Assembly: GCF_901709675.1 (NCBI RefSeq)
Contig: NC_051093.1
Coordinates: forward strand, 9,434,053-9,498,052
Direction: 5' to 3'
DNA from: Syngnathus acus
Taxonomy: Eukaryota; Chordata; Actinopteri; Syngnathiformes; Syngnathidae
DNA length: 64,000 nucleotides
The notes below the pieces were generated by a model. That model did no database searches. It had not been told where the DNA came from and was given only the letters and a program-made list of their open reading frames with translations. Below are positions 1 through 12,481 of this stretch, piece by piece. Each line of letters opens with the position of its first letter. Within the stretch, counting starts at the first letter, position 1. A program made the translations under genes and the position numbers.

Positions 1-848
1 GATTTCGTCGAGTCCCGCTATGAAACTAAACGCCTCGGTTAGCTTACTATTGATATTATTAGCCGGTCATTTTTTGTTCCCCCCCCCCCTCAGCCGCCAA
101 TAAAAAGCTAGCCAGGCTAGCCCTTGAGCTCAAAACGCCAGGTACGCTCACCAAGGAAACAGTCAGACACTGCTTTATTTTGTCGAACAAAAGATCCAAA
201 CTCGGGATTGGTTTAAAAGTTTGTTTTTGTCTCAGCCCAGTTCTCCGAGTAGCACGAGAGGCGCGCTGAAACAACCTATGACCCAACAAACGCCACTTCC
301 GTTTCCTTCGAGTGACTTTTTTGAGTTCGTTTGCAAGCAGTGTCCAAGCCCGTTACCGCCACCTAGCGGACTGGACGAAACAGAACGGCATCTTGTCATC
401 TTTTGATGACAATACTAGTGTAATATTTTTATCGAGGTTTTTACATATATCTATAAATATTTGGACTAGCTCATTCATGTTTCAATCTCAATTCCAGCAG
501 GGAATTCATATTTCGAGGCCTCTTATAAATTGAACATTAAATGCAGCATCAACTGATTCAGAATAATAGTTCGCCAGATGCTAAAGACCAGATAATGTGC
601 ATAACTCATAAGACAAGGAGAACTTTGAGGATTTTAATGAATATTGAAGCTTAAATGTATCTGAAACATTGAAATCAGCAGCGGATGATGTCACATTAAA
701 AAACAAAAAAAAACCATTGTAAGGCTGCTTGTACTGAAATGTGTTTTGATCCAAAGACGTAAGGTGCGTATCAAAGATATCGTATGCAGGAATTCCTCCT
801 GCAAGGTTGTGTGCATTAGTTTGCAAGTATCAGTTGAGTCATCATGAT
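1..848. other. Left flank, downstream of shmt1
   Basis: I see no convincing gene here. The stretch has a run of C near 80-92 and is otherwise AT-rich. Part of it is probably the shmt1 3' UTR, because shmt1 is read leftward and ends at 849. A minus-strand poly(A) signal (tttatt on the + strand) occurs near 172. The short open frames here do not resemble any family I know. Confidence 0.5.
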
Positions 849-3309
849 TTATAACTCAGGGAGGCCGGGCATGGGAAAATGACCAGCAAAAGCTTCAACT
901 TCTGCCTTGATCTCAGTCACACGCAGCTGGAACTTTTCTTCCTTGGCCAATGCCTGGATGAACTCCTTTAGAGTGGCCTTAGGATCCAGACTTCTCTGCA
1001 CCTCCAAGGTCAGCTCAATACCTGAGAGGTAAAACAAAGGGAAGATGTGGGCGCTCTCTACATTGGAATTCTACTCCCTCCATGATGGAGCTGCACATTC
1101 CTAACCTCTGTGAAGGAAGTCTGCCACTTTCCTGAAGTCATCTTCTACCAAGCCTCTGGAGGTCAGAGCTGGAGAGCCAAACCTCAGTCCACTGGGGCGC
1201 AAAGCACTTTTGTCTCCTGCATGAAAACATCACTCAGTATAAAAAGAAAGTTGCAACATCAGCCCTGACCTATAAAACAAATCTTACCTGGACAGGTGTT
1301 CTTATTACAAGCAATAGCGCAAGCTTCCAGAACCTTCTCAGCTCGTCCTCCATCGGTTCCTTTGTTGCGCAGGTCCAATAGGATCAGATGATTGTCGGAA
1401 CCACCTTAATATGTAAATAAAATCATGATGTTGAGAGATTTCTTGCCAACCGATGTGGCAAGTGTCAGTGGCACCTACCAGTGACAATCTTGTAGCCGTG
1501 CTTAACGAGGGCAGCGGAGAGAGCTTTGCAGTTGACAAGAACCTGCATCTGATAAGCTTTGAACTCTGGTGTCATGGCTTGTTTGAGAGCGACGGCGACA
1601 CCTGGGAACGTAAACAGAAAGACCCAGCATTGATATGAGCAAATTCTACACATCATTCATTCTTTGCCAACATGGCTCAAATTCAATTGTGACACATCTG
1701 GCATTTAGCTAGTGACGTAAATGGACCTGCGATGGCGTGGTTGTGTGGTCCACCCTGCAGCCCCGGAAAGACGGCCTGATTGATTAACGACTCAAGATTG
1801 TACAGAACCTCCTTCCCCTTGGCGTCCACGCTGCGCACACCTGAAGACAAACGGATGAAAATAAAACGACATGCTCGATAACTCAAAGATTTGATGACGG
1901 AAGAGATTTGACCTTTCCTGAAGAATATCAGTCCAGCTCTGCAGCCGCGCAGCGTCTTGTGCGTCGTCGTGGTAACCATGTCACAGCAGTCAAAGGGGGA
2001 CGGCACGACTCCGGCGGCCACCAGTCCGCTGATGTGCGCCATGTCGGCCATCAGATACGCGCCATTCTCGTTGGCGATCTGCCTCATACGGGCGTAGTCG
2101 AGGTTACGGGAGTAGCAGCTTGTTCCTGTTAGCGGAAGGAAAGGAAACGTTTGTCTGAATTTTTATTTGTGGGTTCATGTTTTAATTCGTTATATGTATG
2201 ACAGCAAAAGCCGAACAAAGTTTCCAAAGCAAACGAGAAACCTGCAATGATGAGTTTGGGATGGAAGAGGCGAGCATTTTCTTGCAGTCGACCATAATCG
2301 ATGTAACCAGTTTCGGGATTCACCTGAAACCAAAACATCTAGTATGAGCAACGACAACTCTCTCTGACAAGTAAGTGTGACAATTCAGAACAGTGCCTAC
2401 TTAATCAATGACTGAGGTGAGTGTAAACAACTTTGAGCAATCAATCACCTTGTACGGCATGGACTCAAAGAAGATGGACGTTGCGGAGATTTTTTTCTTT
2501 TCAGTCATGAAACCATGTGTCAGGTGACCTCCATCAGGAAGGTCCAGGCCCATGATTCTCCCATGCGGTTCCACAATGGCGGTGTAAACAGCAAAATTGG
2601 CGGGAGAACCTACACGGAGAAGGATTGACATTTCTTATTATGCCATTTGAGCGCCGTTCATTTTTTATATTGCTTATTCCCATAATTTGGTGTGCAACCT
2701 GGAGAAATAAGCGCATGAAGAACAAGCAAACCCAGATTTGAAGCCACCTCATCAAATATAAAATGTTACACCATATTGTTACGGTTACCTGAATATGGCT
2801 GCACGTTCACGCCCCATTTGTCAGAGTCCAGACCGTAGGCCTCAAGCGCCCTCTTCTGGCAGAGTCTCTCCAGCTCATCAACATGCTCAGTTCCACCATA
2901 GTATCTACATTAAGACCATTGTGAGCGTAAAAAACTTTTTTTTATTCTAAAGAACAAACTAATCTCACTGTACCCCTTCTTTAATTCATAAATAATTTCA
3001 CAAGTGTACCTCTGACCAGGATAGCCTTCAGAGTACTTGTTGTTCATACAAGACCCCAGAGCCTCGAGAACAGCTCTGCTGGTGAAGTTCTCTGAGGCAA
3101 TCAGCTCCAGGCCATACGTCTGTCTGTGCTTCTCCTTTTTAATAATAGAGAAGACCTGAAACACACACGTGACGGGTTAATAGCATTTTTCGGAAATAGT
3201 CAAAAATATTGACATAAACACTGACCTCAGCGTCATTGACAGACAGAGGTTCCAACATCATCTTGTTGTGTGAGTCCCACGCTTCATTGTCGCCATTTGT
3301 TAAAGACAT
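849..3309 (-). CDS. shmt1: Serine hydroxymethyltransferase, cytosolic
   Basis: SHMT interconverts serine plus tetrahydrofolate with glycine plus 5,10-methylene-THF, using PLP, in the cytosol. About eleven coding exons are visible on the minus strand, roughly 3225-3309, 3007-3157, 2789-2907, 2449-2610, 2240-2325, 1911-2125, 1719-1842, 1480-1598, 1289-1403, 1106-1218 and 849-1021. Diagnostic motifs are [56 protein letters not shown] and [14 protein letters not shown], which carries the PLP-binding lysine. The protein ends PMPGLPEL. I chose the ATG at 3309 ([11 protein letters not shown]) because it aligns with the start of mammalian SHMT1. An in-frame ATG at 3363 would add 18 residues. No mitochondrial presequence is evident, which favours SHMT1 over SHMT2. 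No frame breaks were seen. Confidence 0.95.
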
Positions 3310-4822
3310 GGTCGTTGTTGTTCTTGCACAGAGCTGATCCAAACAAGACGACATACATTCCATTTACTATCCATGAGTGTGAGAAGAAGCCGCAGCAATA
3401 TCATCATGCAATACAAAAAAATGCCTTTTTTTTTTTTTTGCATTTATTAGAGGTTGACTGTTCATTGAGGTTTGCAAGCTTCAGTTCACAGTTGACTGTT
3501 ACAAAACTTGAAGTTGCGTTGGGTAAACTTTGGACCGTTGCATGGGCAAAGCAAACACGAGCGTTCAAAATATTATGCGCAGTCTGGTATCTTGTGTAAC
3601 TTGTACTCATAACTTCTTTAAATCACGAGATGTTGTTTACATTTAAAGGGAATCGTCAAATCCTATTAGGTTTAAATGTCATAAAAGGACAGCCATTGCA
3701 ACATGGAAAAAAATAAATTCAAAAATCACATGGTCAGAGACGTTCAAAGTACAAAACCTGTCTGGTGTTTTTTTGCGTAACTATGATCAGATTTAGACAT
3801 TAACTTTCAAGATTGCCCTGGCACTGAAATGTTTTAGTCAACGCCAGAACTCACCCTCCAAGGAAAAAAAGTAGCGGCTGAAGTTGTCATAAGCAAAAGT
3901 AGAATCACGGGGTGGGCGGAAGAGGGAGGGGAAATAATCCCTCGCTGACGGAAGGTAAAAGTCCGCCAAAGTTTGGACCAATCAAATGCGTAGTTCTTCT
4001 TCGCTTGTTATTGTATGCGTCATATGTGCCCTTGAGCGCCGCTGTAGACCGGGAGTGAGATGACTTGCTGCTACAGCACATAGTAACTGTGATTCGAATA
4101 TTTCCTCCCTCAAATTTAGCTAAACAAGGTTACCAAAAAATAGAAACCCCTTGGTCCGATTGCATACTATCGACATGATACTCAATCTATTTTTGCTTAT
4201 GCTAAATAATGAAAAGTATCAATATTCTATAAGGGCACAACTTACCTCAGATTCAATTTAGGTTGACTTGATATCTATACTAGTCTACAATAATCATAAA
4301 AATGTAAATTTTGTCATAAAATTAATCAAGTCTTTTAAGGTGACCTTTTGACCACATCTCTGATCATAATTGTAGTGACAATTTAAGAATCAACCTGATT
4401 AAGGCAACAGTTACTGGAGAAACAAAACACATAAAATGGCTGTATTATCCCATCAAATGTTCATACCAGTTGACTCCAAATGAAATTAATGTTTCAACAT
4501 TTTTATCGTATTAATCTGAAATATTTTCATGACTCAGTTATATACAGTGTAAAACCCAAAGAAAACAGTGCCGATGCTCAATAAGCAAAATGGTCATCGT
4601 AAAATGATAAGTGTGATCCATTTCATGTAAAACCTCATAGCTTCATTCTAATTGTGTGCAACCCAGCTGGAGCTTTACCAATATGGCCGTTATTCCATGC
4701 CAAAATGCACCACCGGTAAGGTAAATACTGTTCATAGCACTTTTTTCCCCCTTTCAAAATAGTCTAATTCATATTGCGTCAGTCCACAAAAACGGGGAAA
4801 TGGTTCTGATAAATACTCTGCG
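3310..4822. other. shmt1 upstream and pdap1 downstream region
   Basis: This 1.5 kb holds the shmt1 5' UTR and promoter and the pdap1 3' UTR. A short A-rich/T-rich tract lies near 3416-3440. From about 3900 to 4080 there is a more GC-rich patch with purine-rich and GC-box-like sequence, a candidate shmt1 promoter. I see no further gene. Confidence 0.4.
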
Positions 4823-6160
4823 TCATTTCAGTGAGAGGGAATTTAATCCTTTCGCCGCTGCTGCTGCTGCTTCTTTTGCCTCTTTAGCTGCAAGAAAGAA
4901 AACATGTGGTTAGTAATAATGTCTAAAATGTGGTATTTTAAATATATGAGTAAGTACAAGGCACCACTGTGCGTAGATTCTTTTTTACCTTTTTTCTCTC
5001 CCTCTTTCTTTCTCGCTGCCTCCTCTCTCTGTTTCTTGATGATGGCGAGGCGGGCGAGGTCAGCTTTAGCCTGGTCTGTCTTTCCTGCGAGATGCATCTT
5101 CATGTAGCGCTCCTTTGCTTTCTGCTTCTCAATTTCCTCTCTGTGTGCACAGAAGTGGAAAGAAAATCAAGTGAAGAAATTCCTACAGAACTAATGGGCA
5201 AACTTGTGACACTGCACTAGAGCAACACTTTGGTCCTTTTCTAAACACTTTAAATACAGTTGATGTTTTCAGTAGAATTTATGTGGAATTATGGGGACCA
5301 AAAAAAATTGGACTGATAGAGTGTACACAGACCTTTCTCTCCTTGACAACTGCTTGGGCTCATCTAACTCGATGTGTGTCACCTTCTTGGACTTCTGAGC
5401 AATTCTGTTTGGGTTCTCAATTTCTATCAAGCCCTCCACACCTACTCTCTTCCTCTGCAAACACATCACAACAGCTCAGAGTGCTTTCTTGAAATGTGAC
5501 AAATATTGGGCACATACCTGTGAACCGTCATCATCACTATCCTCTGACCCTGACGCTTGTAACTTCTCGGTAACGTCATTCTGAGCTGCACCCTCTTCCT
5601 CATCCTGAAACAAAGAATATAGAAAGTCATGCATTTAGACCACAAGTTAATATTGATACAACCACATTAGTCACTTATTGTAGCTATGCCTCAGAGCACC
5701 AACGTAAATAAACCGAAACTGGAACTATATATAATATAGATCCACGAATGGGTGATTTTTTTTTTTTTTTTTTCAAGTACCGTCTTCCTCTCCTTCTCCG
5801 CCTTCATCTGGGCGTCAATCTCCTCTGGACTTGTGTAGGTCCTCATGCGACCCTTGTGGCTCCCTTTCCGACCTGCAGTGAAGATGACGTACGTGAACAG
5901 ATTTATCCTGTTTACTATTCACACAGTGACGAGTAAACCCATTACACCCGCATCGAAAGCAAACGTTTTCACACACATGACATCGGTGTAATGTTATAAC
6001 GCAACTAAGCGAATAAAAGCGTAAACTGATTCCAGTCTATGTTTTCTTCCAAGACATTCGTTACCTGTCTTCAAGTGACCAACGCGTGCTAATACGGTAA
6101 TATATGCAAATTCACTCAACAATTAACCTTATAACCAATCATCTTACCTCCTTTTGGCAT
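4823..6160 (-). CDS. pdap1: 28 kDa heat- and acid-stable phosphoprotein (PDGFA-associated protein 1)
   Basis: PDAP1 is a small, highly charged phosphoprotein (PP28) linked to PDGF binding and mRNA biology. Six coding exons are visible: about 6148-6160 (MPKGG), 5781-5872 ([18 protein letters not shown]), 5520-5605 (acidic, casein-kinase-like serines), 5333-5455 ([35 protein letters not shown]), 4986-5140 ([20 protein letters not shown]) and 4823-4887. The frame of the last exon matters. The preceding exon ends in phase 1, so the GCAGCAGCA stretch is read as alanine and the protein ends KGLNSLSLK, like the mammalian SLSLNK tail. The open frame that reads the same DNA as glutamine and stops at 4843 is a shadow. 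The gene is divergent from bud31. Confidence 0.92.
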
Positions 6161-6771
6161 TTTGATGAATACTGGACGTGAATATCTAACAGTTAGTAAA
6201 TAAAACAAAAGACATTGAAGGCCGAAGGAAGCTGACAGCTGGCTAAACTCGGAGAGGAGCAACACAATCCAGTAGGGATGAGTTGTGCCCTAGGATACGC
6301 CTGTTCAAATATCCTCAAAATGAAAACATGGTCGGGGATATGTCAAACACCTGTCCCCGGAAAAACACATATTGGTCATTTTACACCATGGTTCCACTTT
6401 AGTGTCTGTATATTACGAGTCACAAACGAAAAACAAATCAAACGGCATTTATGTCTTCTAAACGGCATTTAATTTGTGCCCTAAAGTGATGCAATATCGC
6501 AAAAAGGATAGCAGGATAGTTGCTTCAATTTTGCCACAGAAGAGTTCGATAAATTACCTAACTCCACGCTTGGGAATAAATTGGTGCCCAGATATTCCGA
6601 AACATAAAAATAAAATGGGTATAAATAAATTACGAAAACACGATGTGACGTCAAACGTGTGCTGCGCTTGCAATGGACCCCAGTGACGCCCAATTCAAGG
6701 GTCAGAGACGATCGCGCTAGCCAAATAGGGAAACAGAAGGATTTGTTCCGAGTTGGACAAAGTGTAAGAAA
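6161..6771. promoter_or_regulatory. Bidirectional promoter between pdap1 and bud31
   Basis: The start codons of pdap1 (-) and bud31 (+) lie 611 bp apart and point away from each other. The same head-to-head pair occurs in mammals, so a shared promoter is likely. A perfect palindromic CRE (TGACGTCA) lies at 6646-6653, about 120 bp before the bud31 ATG. The assignment as a promoter is inference from position and this site. Confidence 0.6.
6646..6653. promoter_or_regulatory. Full CRE (TGACGTCA)
   Basis: Perfect 8-bp CREB/ATF consensus palindrome, close to the expected bud31 transcription start. Its function is inferred from the motif only. Confidence 0.5.
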
Positions 6772-7557
6772 ATGCCAAAAGTTAAGAGAAGTCGTAAGCC
6801 ACCACCAGATGGCTGGGAACTCATTGAACCTACTTTGGATGAGCTGGATCAAAAAATGAGGGAAGGTAAGGCGAAACAAGATCATTTAGCTATCATCAAC
6901 AACGGCCCCGCGGAGCAAATGTTTTCAAATGCGTCCAATCCGTAATTTGAAACATTCGATTCCACAAATGTCTGACATTTCTATCCTCTTTCTATTTTGT
7001 GCTTCCTCTCAGCTGAAACCGAACCTCATGAGGGTAAGAGGAAAGTGGAAGCTCTTTGGCCAATTTTCAGACTGCACCATCAGCGCAGTCGATACATCTA
7101 CGACCTGTTTTTCAAAAGAAAAGCCATCAGCAGAGGTAAGGATGACCCTACCTATCTGTAATATTTAGCTTATGGTGTAACTGCGTGTCAGTTGTAATTG
7201 TGTTTGTAATATATATGAAATCGTTATTGTGTTGGTTATCCTGTGTGTGTCCTCGCAGAGCTGTACGAGTACTGCATAAAGGAAGGCTACGCTGACAAAA
7301 ACCTGATTGCAAAGTGGAAGAAGCAGGGCTACGAGAACCTGTGCTGCCTGCGATGCATCCAAACGCGTGACACCAACTTTGGGACAAACTGCATTTGCAG
7401 AGTTCCAAAGAGCAAGCTGGAAGTTGTAAGTCTTTAAAGAGTTTCAACATTCTCCCATCTGAATATTCTTCATTTTCAAATGAATTTCCGACTTGTGTCT
7501 TTGTAGGGAAGGATCATCGAATGTACCCACTGTGGATGCAGAGGGTGTTCCGGTTGA
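6772..7557 (+). CDS. bud31: BUD31 spliceosome-associated protein
   Basis: BUD31 (G10) is a nuclear zinc-binding component of the activated spliceosome. Four coding exons are read cleanly: 6772-6865, 7013-7135, 7259-7425 and 7507-7557. The start [20 protein letters not shown] matches the family, followed by [20 protein letters not shown] and [20 protein letters not shown]. The C-terminus [12 protein letters not shown] supplies the cysteine-rich zinc cluster. Length is about 144 residues, the usual size. All junctions have GT/AG ends and the frame is intact. A poly(A) signal (aataaa) at 7863-7868 marks the likely 3' end. The gene is head to head with pdap1 and convergent with smcr8. Confidence 0.97.
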
Positions 7558-7862
7558 GTGTAGGACAGAAAGACGTGCCCGGCCTCCATCTTTGTTGTCA
7601 TGTCACCTACTATTGTTAGCGTCATTCCCTGCAGTCTTTATAGGGCTCAGAAGTACGCTGAAAGGGGCCTTCTTGTATTCATTACAATTGTTTTTCTGCA
7701 AAATGTACTGTCTGTAACCTTTCTTTAATACCTTCAAGACCTCTGAAGGGGAAGGTGTCTTTGAGTTAATTGCTTCAGGCGTGACCTGTTTTATTTCATT
7801 CATTAGAGGGCTACGTGTGGATTGATTTTGTTTTTAAAACCTCTTGGTGTTGTAATCATTTG

Positions 7863-7868
7863 AATAAA
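7863..7868 (+). terminator. bud31 poly(A) signal
   Basis: AATAAA hexamer about 300 bp after the bud31 stop codon, in the sense orientation; a likely cleavage site follows within about 25 bp. Confidence 0.6.
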
Positions 7869-7889
7869 ACAATTCTGATTGACATCCTT

Positions 7890-9638
7890 GAATACGTCCC
7901 ACCTTCTTTAATTGAATATTCAGTGAATTAGCCACCGAGAGCAGCTTAGAAGATAAATCAAGATATATTTCGAACAAGTCATTAGTCTAGATGAAGTAAC
8001 TGCAGCTGCAATGTTTTCATTTAAGATTAAAATGGGGAGTTATAAACTCTCCAAATATATCTGGATTTTTAAGTCTACATCCAGAAGCCTCACTTATCTT
8101 TCGCCTGTTTCTGCAGCTCCTGCAAGAGAATGAGCTGTTTTCCCCAATGATGATTTAGTATTCATGCCACCTCACAAGCTAGCACATATGTACGTCATCA
8201 CAGAAACAAGTCACACAAACACGAGTCTCTTGGAGCACTTCATGTTTAATGAGCTGTCTGTTGAATTAGTTGTTCAGCATCAGAAGGATCCTCGACGACT
8301 CATTTAACTCCTTTGTGACCTAAACGTTAGTGCAAAAAATGTTAATGGATTTCAATAATTTAATGGCAAAAATGACTTAAAAGCTTGTAAATCAATATAC
8401 GCAATGTGATACAAAAATGCGCACAGACATGATGCACATGTAACTTAAGGACACTCAGTGTTTACACGTTAAGCACACTGCTATGGCTTAGATTACATTC
8501 TTTTTGCATTACAGGGAGAAGTGCCAATAACAACTGACGTGTGTTTAATAGGGCACATGCAGCAAATGGGGTTAAAAAGTGGCAAGTGAAATGGATGCTG
8601 CTCGACATTCTCAAAATGGAAATTAGTGTTTGGGACAGAAAATACAACAACAAAAAAAGCATCGAAGATCAATTTTCTTTGTTCAAAGTAAATGTGACAG
8701 AAATGCCGCCATGATATCTGAACCCATGCAGTCACATGTACAGAACTACGAGTGGATACAGAATTATGGCAACGCCACATAATTGGCAACAGAAAAACAG
8801 GTATTAAAAAGATAGGTTTGTTTCAATGGCTGATTTCAGATTTCCAAGATACATTTGTGGACTAAATAAAAACAACAGATGAGTTTTGTGATTACATCCA
8901 ACAAAGACCACTGATCAGGCAACAGTAAATTGGGTCTTTATAAATATGCAACAGTCATCCAAACTCGAGCATTCCGTCGCACTTTTCTTTCACGCACGAT
9001 AAAGCCCAAAACATTACAATATTTCACTGTGGCACAAAACGGTCTCATGCTGACAGCACAACACTCACACCTTAAGACAACAGTGAAATCCAATACAATA
9101 AGGTTAAATAACTTGGAAGTTTTGCTCAACAGCGGATCACGTCACCAGCTTTTTGGCGCTGTTGGGAGAATATTTGTGTCACCGCTTATTTTTCAGGGCA
9201 TGCACTATCACGTGGATTCAATTTCATATGGCTGAAACAGCCAATGGGAACGTTAGTGGACAAGGTTTGCATGGTGCAAATGAAGTTTCATGGACACAAT
9301 ATCAGCATAATGCACGTTTGTTTCGGACCAAACAAGCTATTCCTGGACACAAACAGCAGTGTGAATATCATTTACAACAATAAAAAAAAAAACTGAGATA
9401 CTACTCATATATTGTGTGTGTCTGAGAAGGGATTGATCACGCATTGTAACCCCAATAATATGCAAATACTGTTTCCTTGATTCCTACACACACACGAGAC
9501 GGGTCTGCAGAGATAATACAATAAAAATCAGTGCAGTTTGATCTGAAATTAAAATGATCATCCTCAGGATCAGGATCATCTTTAGTCCATTAAAAATAAA
9601 AGGGTAGCGGTTCCCTGAAGAGGAAAAAAAATAAATCA
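7890..9638. other. Convergent 3' region between bud31 and smcr8
   Basis: This 1.7 kb separates two genes that converge. It is AT-rich with no recognisable coding exon on either strand. Most is probably smcr8 3' UTR, though I could not pick one clear minus-strand poly(A) signal. Confidence 0.4.
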
Positions 9639-12481
9639 TCAGATTTTGTATAAAACGCTGCTGGTGTAGTTGAAATGAAAAGAAGGCGCTGCTGCTGTGC
9701 GGCCATCGGCAGCGTGCAGGTAGTGCTGTGTGATCAGGTAGCTGAGGTAGAGCACTATCTGTCTGTCCTCCTCTCCCAGGCCCAGCTGCTCCTGCAGGAA
9801 GAAGGTGCGTCGGGCCAGAACGCCATCCATCCCCTCTGTGGTGTTGACCGGCAAGTGGAGGTGGTGGGTGAAGGTGAACAGAAAGGCCTTGGCCGCCAGG
9901 TGACACAGCGTGCTCTGGACGTGAAGGAAGTAGGTGGAGCCGCGCCGGACGTAGGTGCGGTGGTCAGCCATGTTGGCTAGCAGTTTGCCATGATAAGGTG
10001 GACAGCGTAAGGTCTTCTGGTCGGCGTCCAAGATGGAGATATAGCGGCTGTAGCGGGACAATGAGTACAGCATGCTGGAACCGGCAGGAGATGCCACTCT
10101 GAGAGACAACATGAGAAATATTTGTCAATTGCCGTGGCCATTAGAAAGTCAATAATTGCTTCTAAAATGTACCTTTGCAATCCAATAAGTTTCCATCTGT
10201 GCAGGTCTGTAAGGCTGAAAGGGCAGGCCAGCCACGCCTGGACTCGCTCTCCACCCCTCCCTGGTGCAGGTACAAAGAGGGCTAGAGCGGAAACCAGCCG
10301 GCGAACTCTGGCCTCATCGGCGCCGAGCACGACCAGCGTCCTGCCGCTCAGCAAAGACCACAGAGCCTGTATAGCAAAGGGGTACTGTCGCACAAACCTC
10401 AAGGCCCCTTGTCCGGCCTTCTTCTTCTGACGCAAGGTCAGCATCCCCCCATTGCCGACAGGAGAAGCGGTCCAATCGGAACCGGTGGACGTACACGTGG
10501 TACAATCCGAGCCGTCCTCGGCCGATGTACGGGACACGGCATCTCCCAGGAGTCCGGCTGTGAGGTTTTCCGAGCATGGTGATCCGACAGCATAGTCATC
10601 CTGGAGTGGAAGTAGGGCCTGGGGCTCCTGGTTGACCACCAGGATTTGAGCATTCTGCAGGTGGGCGCTGAGACGAGGCACCGCATCAGGCGGATTATCG
10701 AGAAAACCTTCGTGAGTCATACAGCATGCGGCATCCATCGGCACAAAAGCAGAGTCCTTCTTGCGTCCTTCCTTCCTTATTGGTTCCTCCAACAAAACCT
10801 TGGGTTCCCCGTCTTCATCAGTAGCATCACCATCCAGATCGGTTTTATGGTCACAGTCTGGGGTCGAGTCGGACTCAGCATCCAGAACTTCCGGCTTCAG
10901 GCTTGCCTGGTTGCCACAGTTTCCAGTAGGTTTCTCAGAGCACTTCTGGGTCTCCGATTCCTGGTCGAAACAGGAAGTCTTGAGATGGTCGTCTTCAAGC
11001 TTGAAGTCTCCAGTATGGCTAGTCTCAGAGGCAAGGTCCAAAAGCTTCGGAGGTTCTGGTCCAAGCATGACTGGATTGATGAGTTTGGAGTTGTCTACAG
11101 CATGGTTCACAGCACAAAATGGTCGTAATGTCGCCCTTCCATCCAGGTCATCATAGTCGTCTTCACAGAGGTCCTCCTCAAACAAAAAATTCACAATTCT
11201 CTGCTTTCTGCGGAGGGCTAGGTCCAAGCGACGCGTGTGCAGGTAGCACAGGTCGCCTCGGAAACTCCTTTCCGTCTCCTTCAGGAGCTCCACGGTGGCC
11301 TGGTAGAAGGTGTCATCGCACAGCTCTTGGAGGGTCTTGAGGCGCTTGTCGAAACATTTGGCTGACTTAGCTTTGATCAGCTGCGGCGTGTAAGACGGCC
11401 TGCGTGCAACACGCTCGTAGTCTTCCTCGCCAATGTCCACTCGGCCCGCATGACCATTTTGTTTCTCCCCTGCGTCAGCGCAGCTCGAAGGCTTAGCTAG
11501 CTCGGCGTACTTGCCGAAGAGCTCTTCGCACTCGCTCGTACACTTGTGACACGTAACGGCCTGAGGGTCTCGGCGGGGACGACGATGGTACGAGCTGATC
11601 TGTCTCAGAAGGTCTCTGTGTTCATAAATGCTCTTCTCCACGTTGGCGAGCTCGTTGGCCTTTTCCACGGCATGAGGCGAGTACATGCACTGAGGCCCCG
11701 CCTCTCTCTGCAGGCCCTCCTCCCTCTGTAGAACAGAGTGCGTGTACCTAAGAAAAAAGAAAAAGCGTGGAATGAAGTTTTGCTCAACGGTCTTCTGGAA
11801 TTCAACAATGAAGAAACTGTCAATCATTTTCAATTGAAATGTATCGCTACTACCGACTCGAGAAGGCACCTACTCTAGGTCTCGAAGCTTCCTCTGGAGT
11901 TCTTTGGCGAAGGCTCTGCGGTTGCCGGCCTTCAGGCACTCCGAGGCCTTCGAGAAGCGTCCGGACAGCTCCTGAAACTGCAACATGATCTTCCTCTCAT
12001 CTGCTGAAACATACGCCATGCAGAAGGGACGCACAAAGCCCCTGGCCTCCAGGTCGTACAGTGTAAGGTGATGGACGTAGGCAAAGGCGCCCTCTTTAGA
12101 GTCACCCAGGACAACCCTGGAGTCCTCCACAAAACTGAGCCGAGGGTATCCGCTGCCTGGCGGATGCCCCACGAAGGAGGCCTGGTAGTCCACTGACATG
12201 ATGCGTAGGGAGAAGTAGTTGAGATCAAAAGTGCCACAGACTTTGGGGTCATCAGGAATGGTGAGGAGAGGCTGAGGACCCACTTGCTCTGAGAACTCCG
12301 AAATGAGGATGAAGTCTTTTGTGAACTTAGCGTACGAGGTTTTGGCCCAAGGGTTGGAGTCAGCCAGAGGGTGGAGGGGAATGGAGAACTCTTCTGGAAT
12401 AGCCCATGGGTCAGGAGTGGACTGGCCATCATCATCATCATCCTCTTTTGTGAAAGCCACCACGTCAGGTGAGCCTATCAT
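9639..12481 (-). CDS. smcr8: SMCR8, C9orf72-SMCR8-WDR41 complex subunit
   Basis: SMCR8 is a DENN-fold protein that acts with C9orf72 and WDR41 as a GAP complex in autophagy and lysosome regulation. Three coding exons: 11874-12481, about 10153-11747, and 9639 to about 10099. The N-terminus (MIGSPDVVAFTKEDD), ISEFSEQVGPQPLLTIP and SFVGHPPGSGYPRLSFVEDS match the longin part. RQYPFAIQALWSLLSGRTLV and VASPAGSSMLYSLSRYSRY belong to the DENN part, and the protein ends SSVLYKI like mammalian SMCR8. The middle, about residues 330-520, is poorly conserved and acidic, as is usual here. I used the ATG at 12481 rather than one six codons upstream because it aligns with mammalian MISAPDVVAF. Divergent from top3a. 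Junctions restore the frame. Confidence 0.95.

Noticed and set aside
59-289. Minus-strand open frame of 76 codons at the left edge
   Set aside because: No family resemblance, crosses a homopolymer C-run, and sits in an AT-rich flank; most likely chance.
4843-4887. Poly-Gln ending of pdap1 (QQQQRRKD)
   Set aside because: The splice phase of the previous exon puts this exon in the alanine frame, which ends like the mammalian protein; the Gln frame is a shadow.
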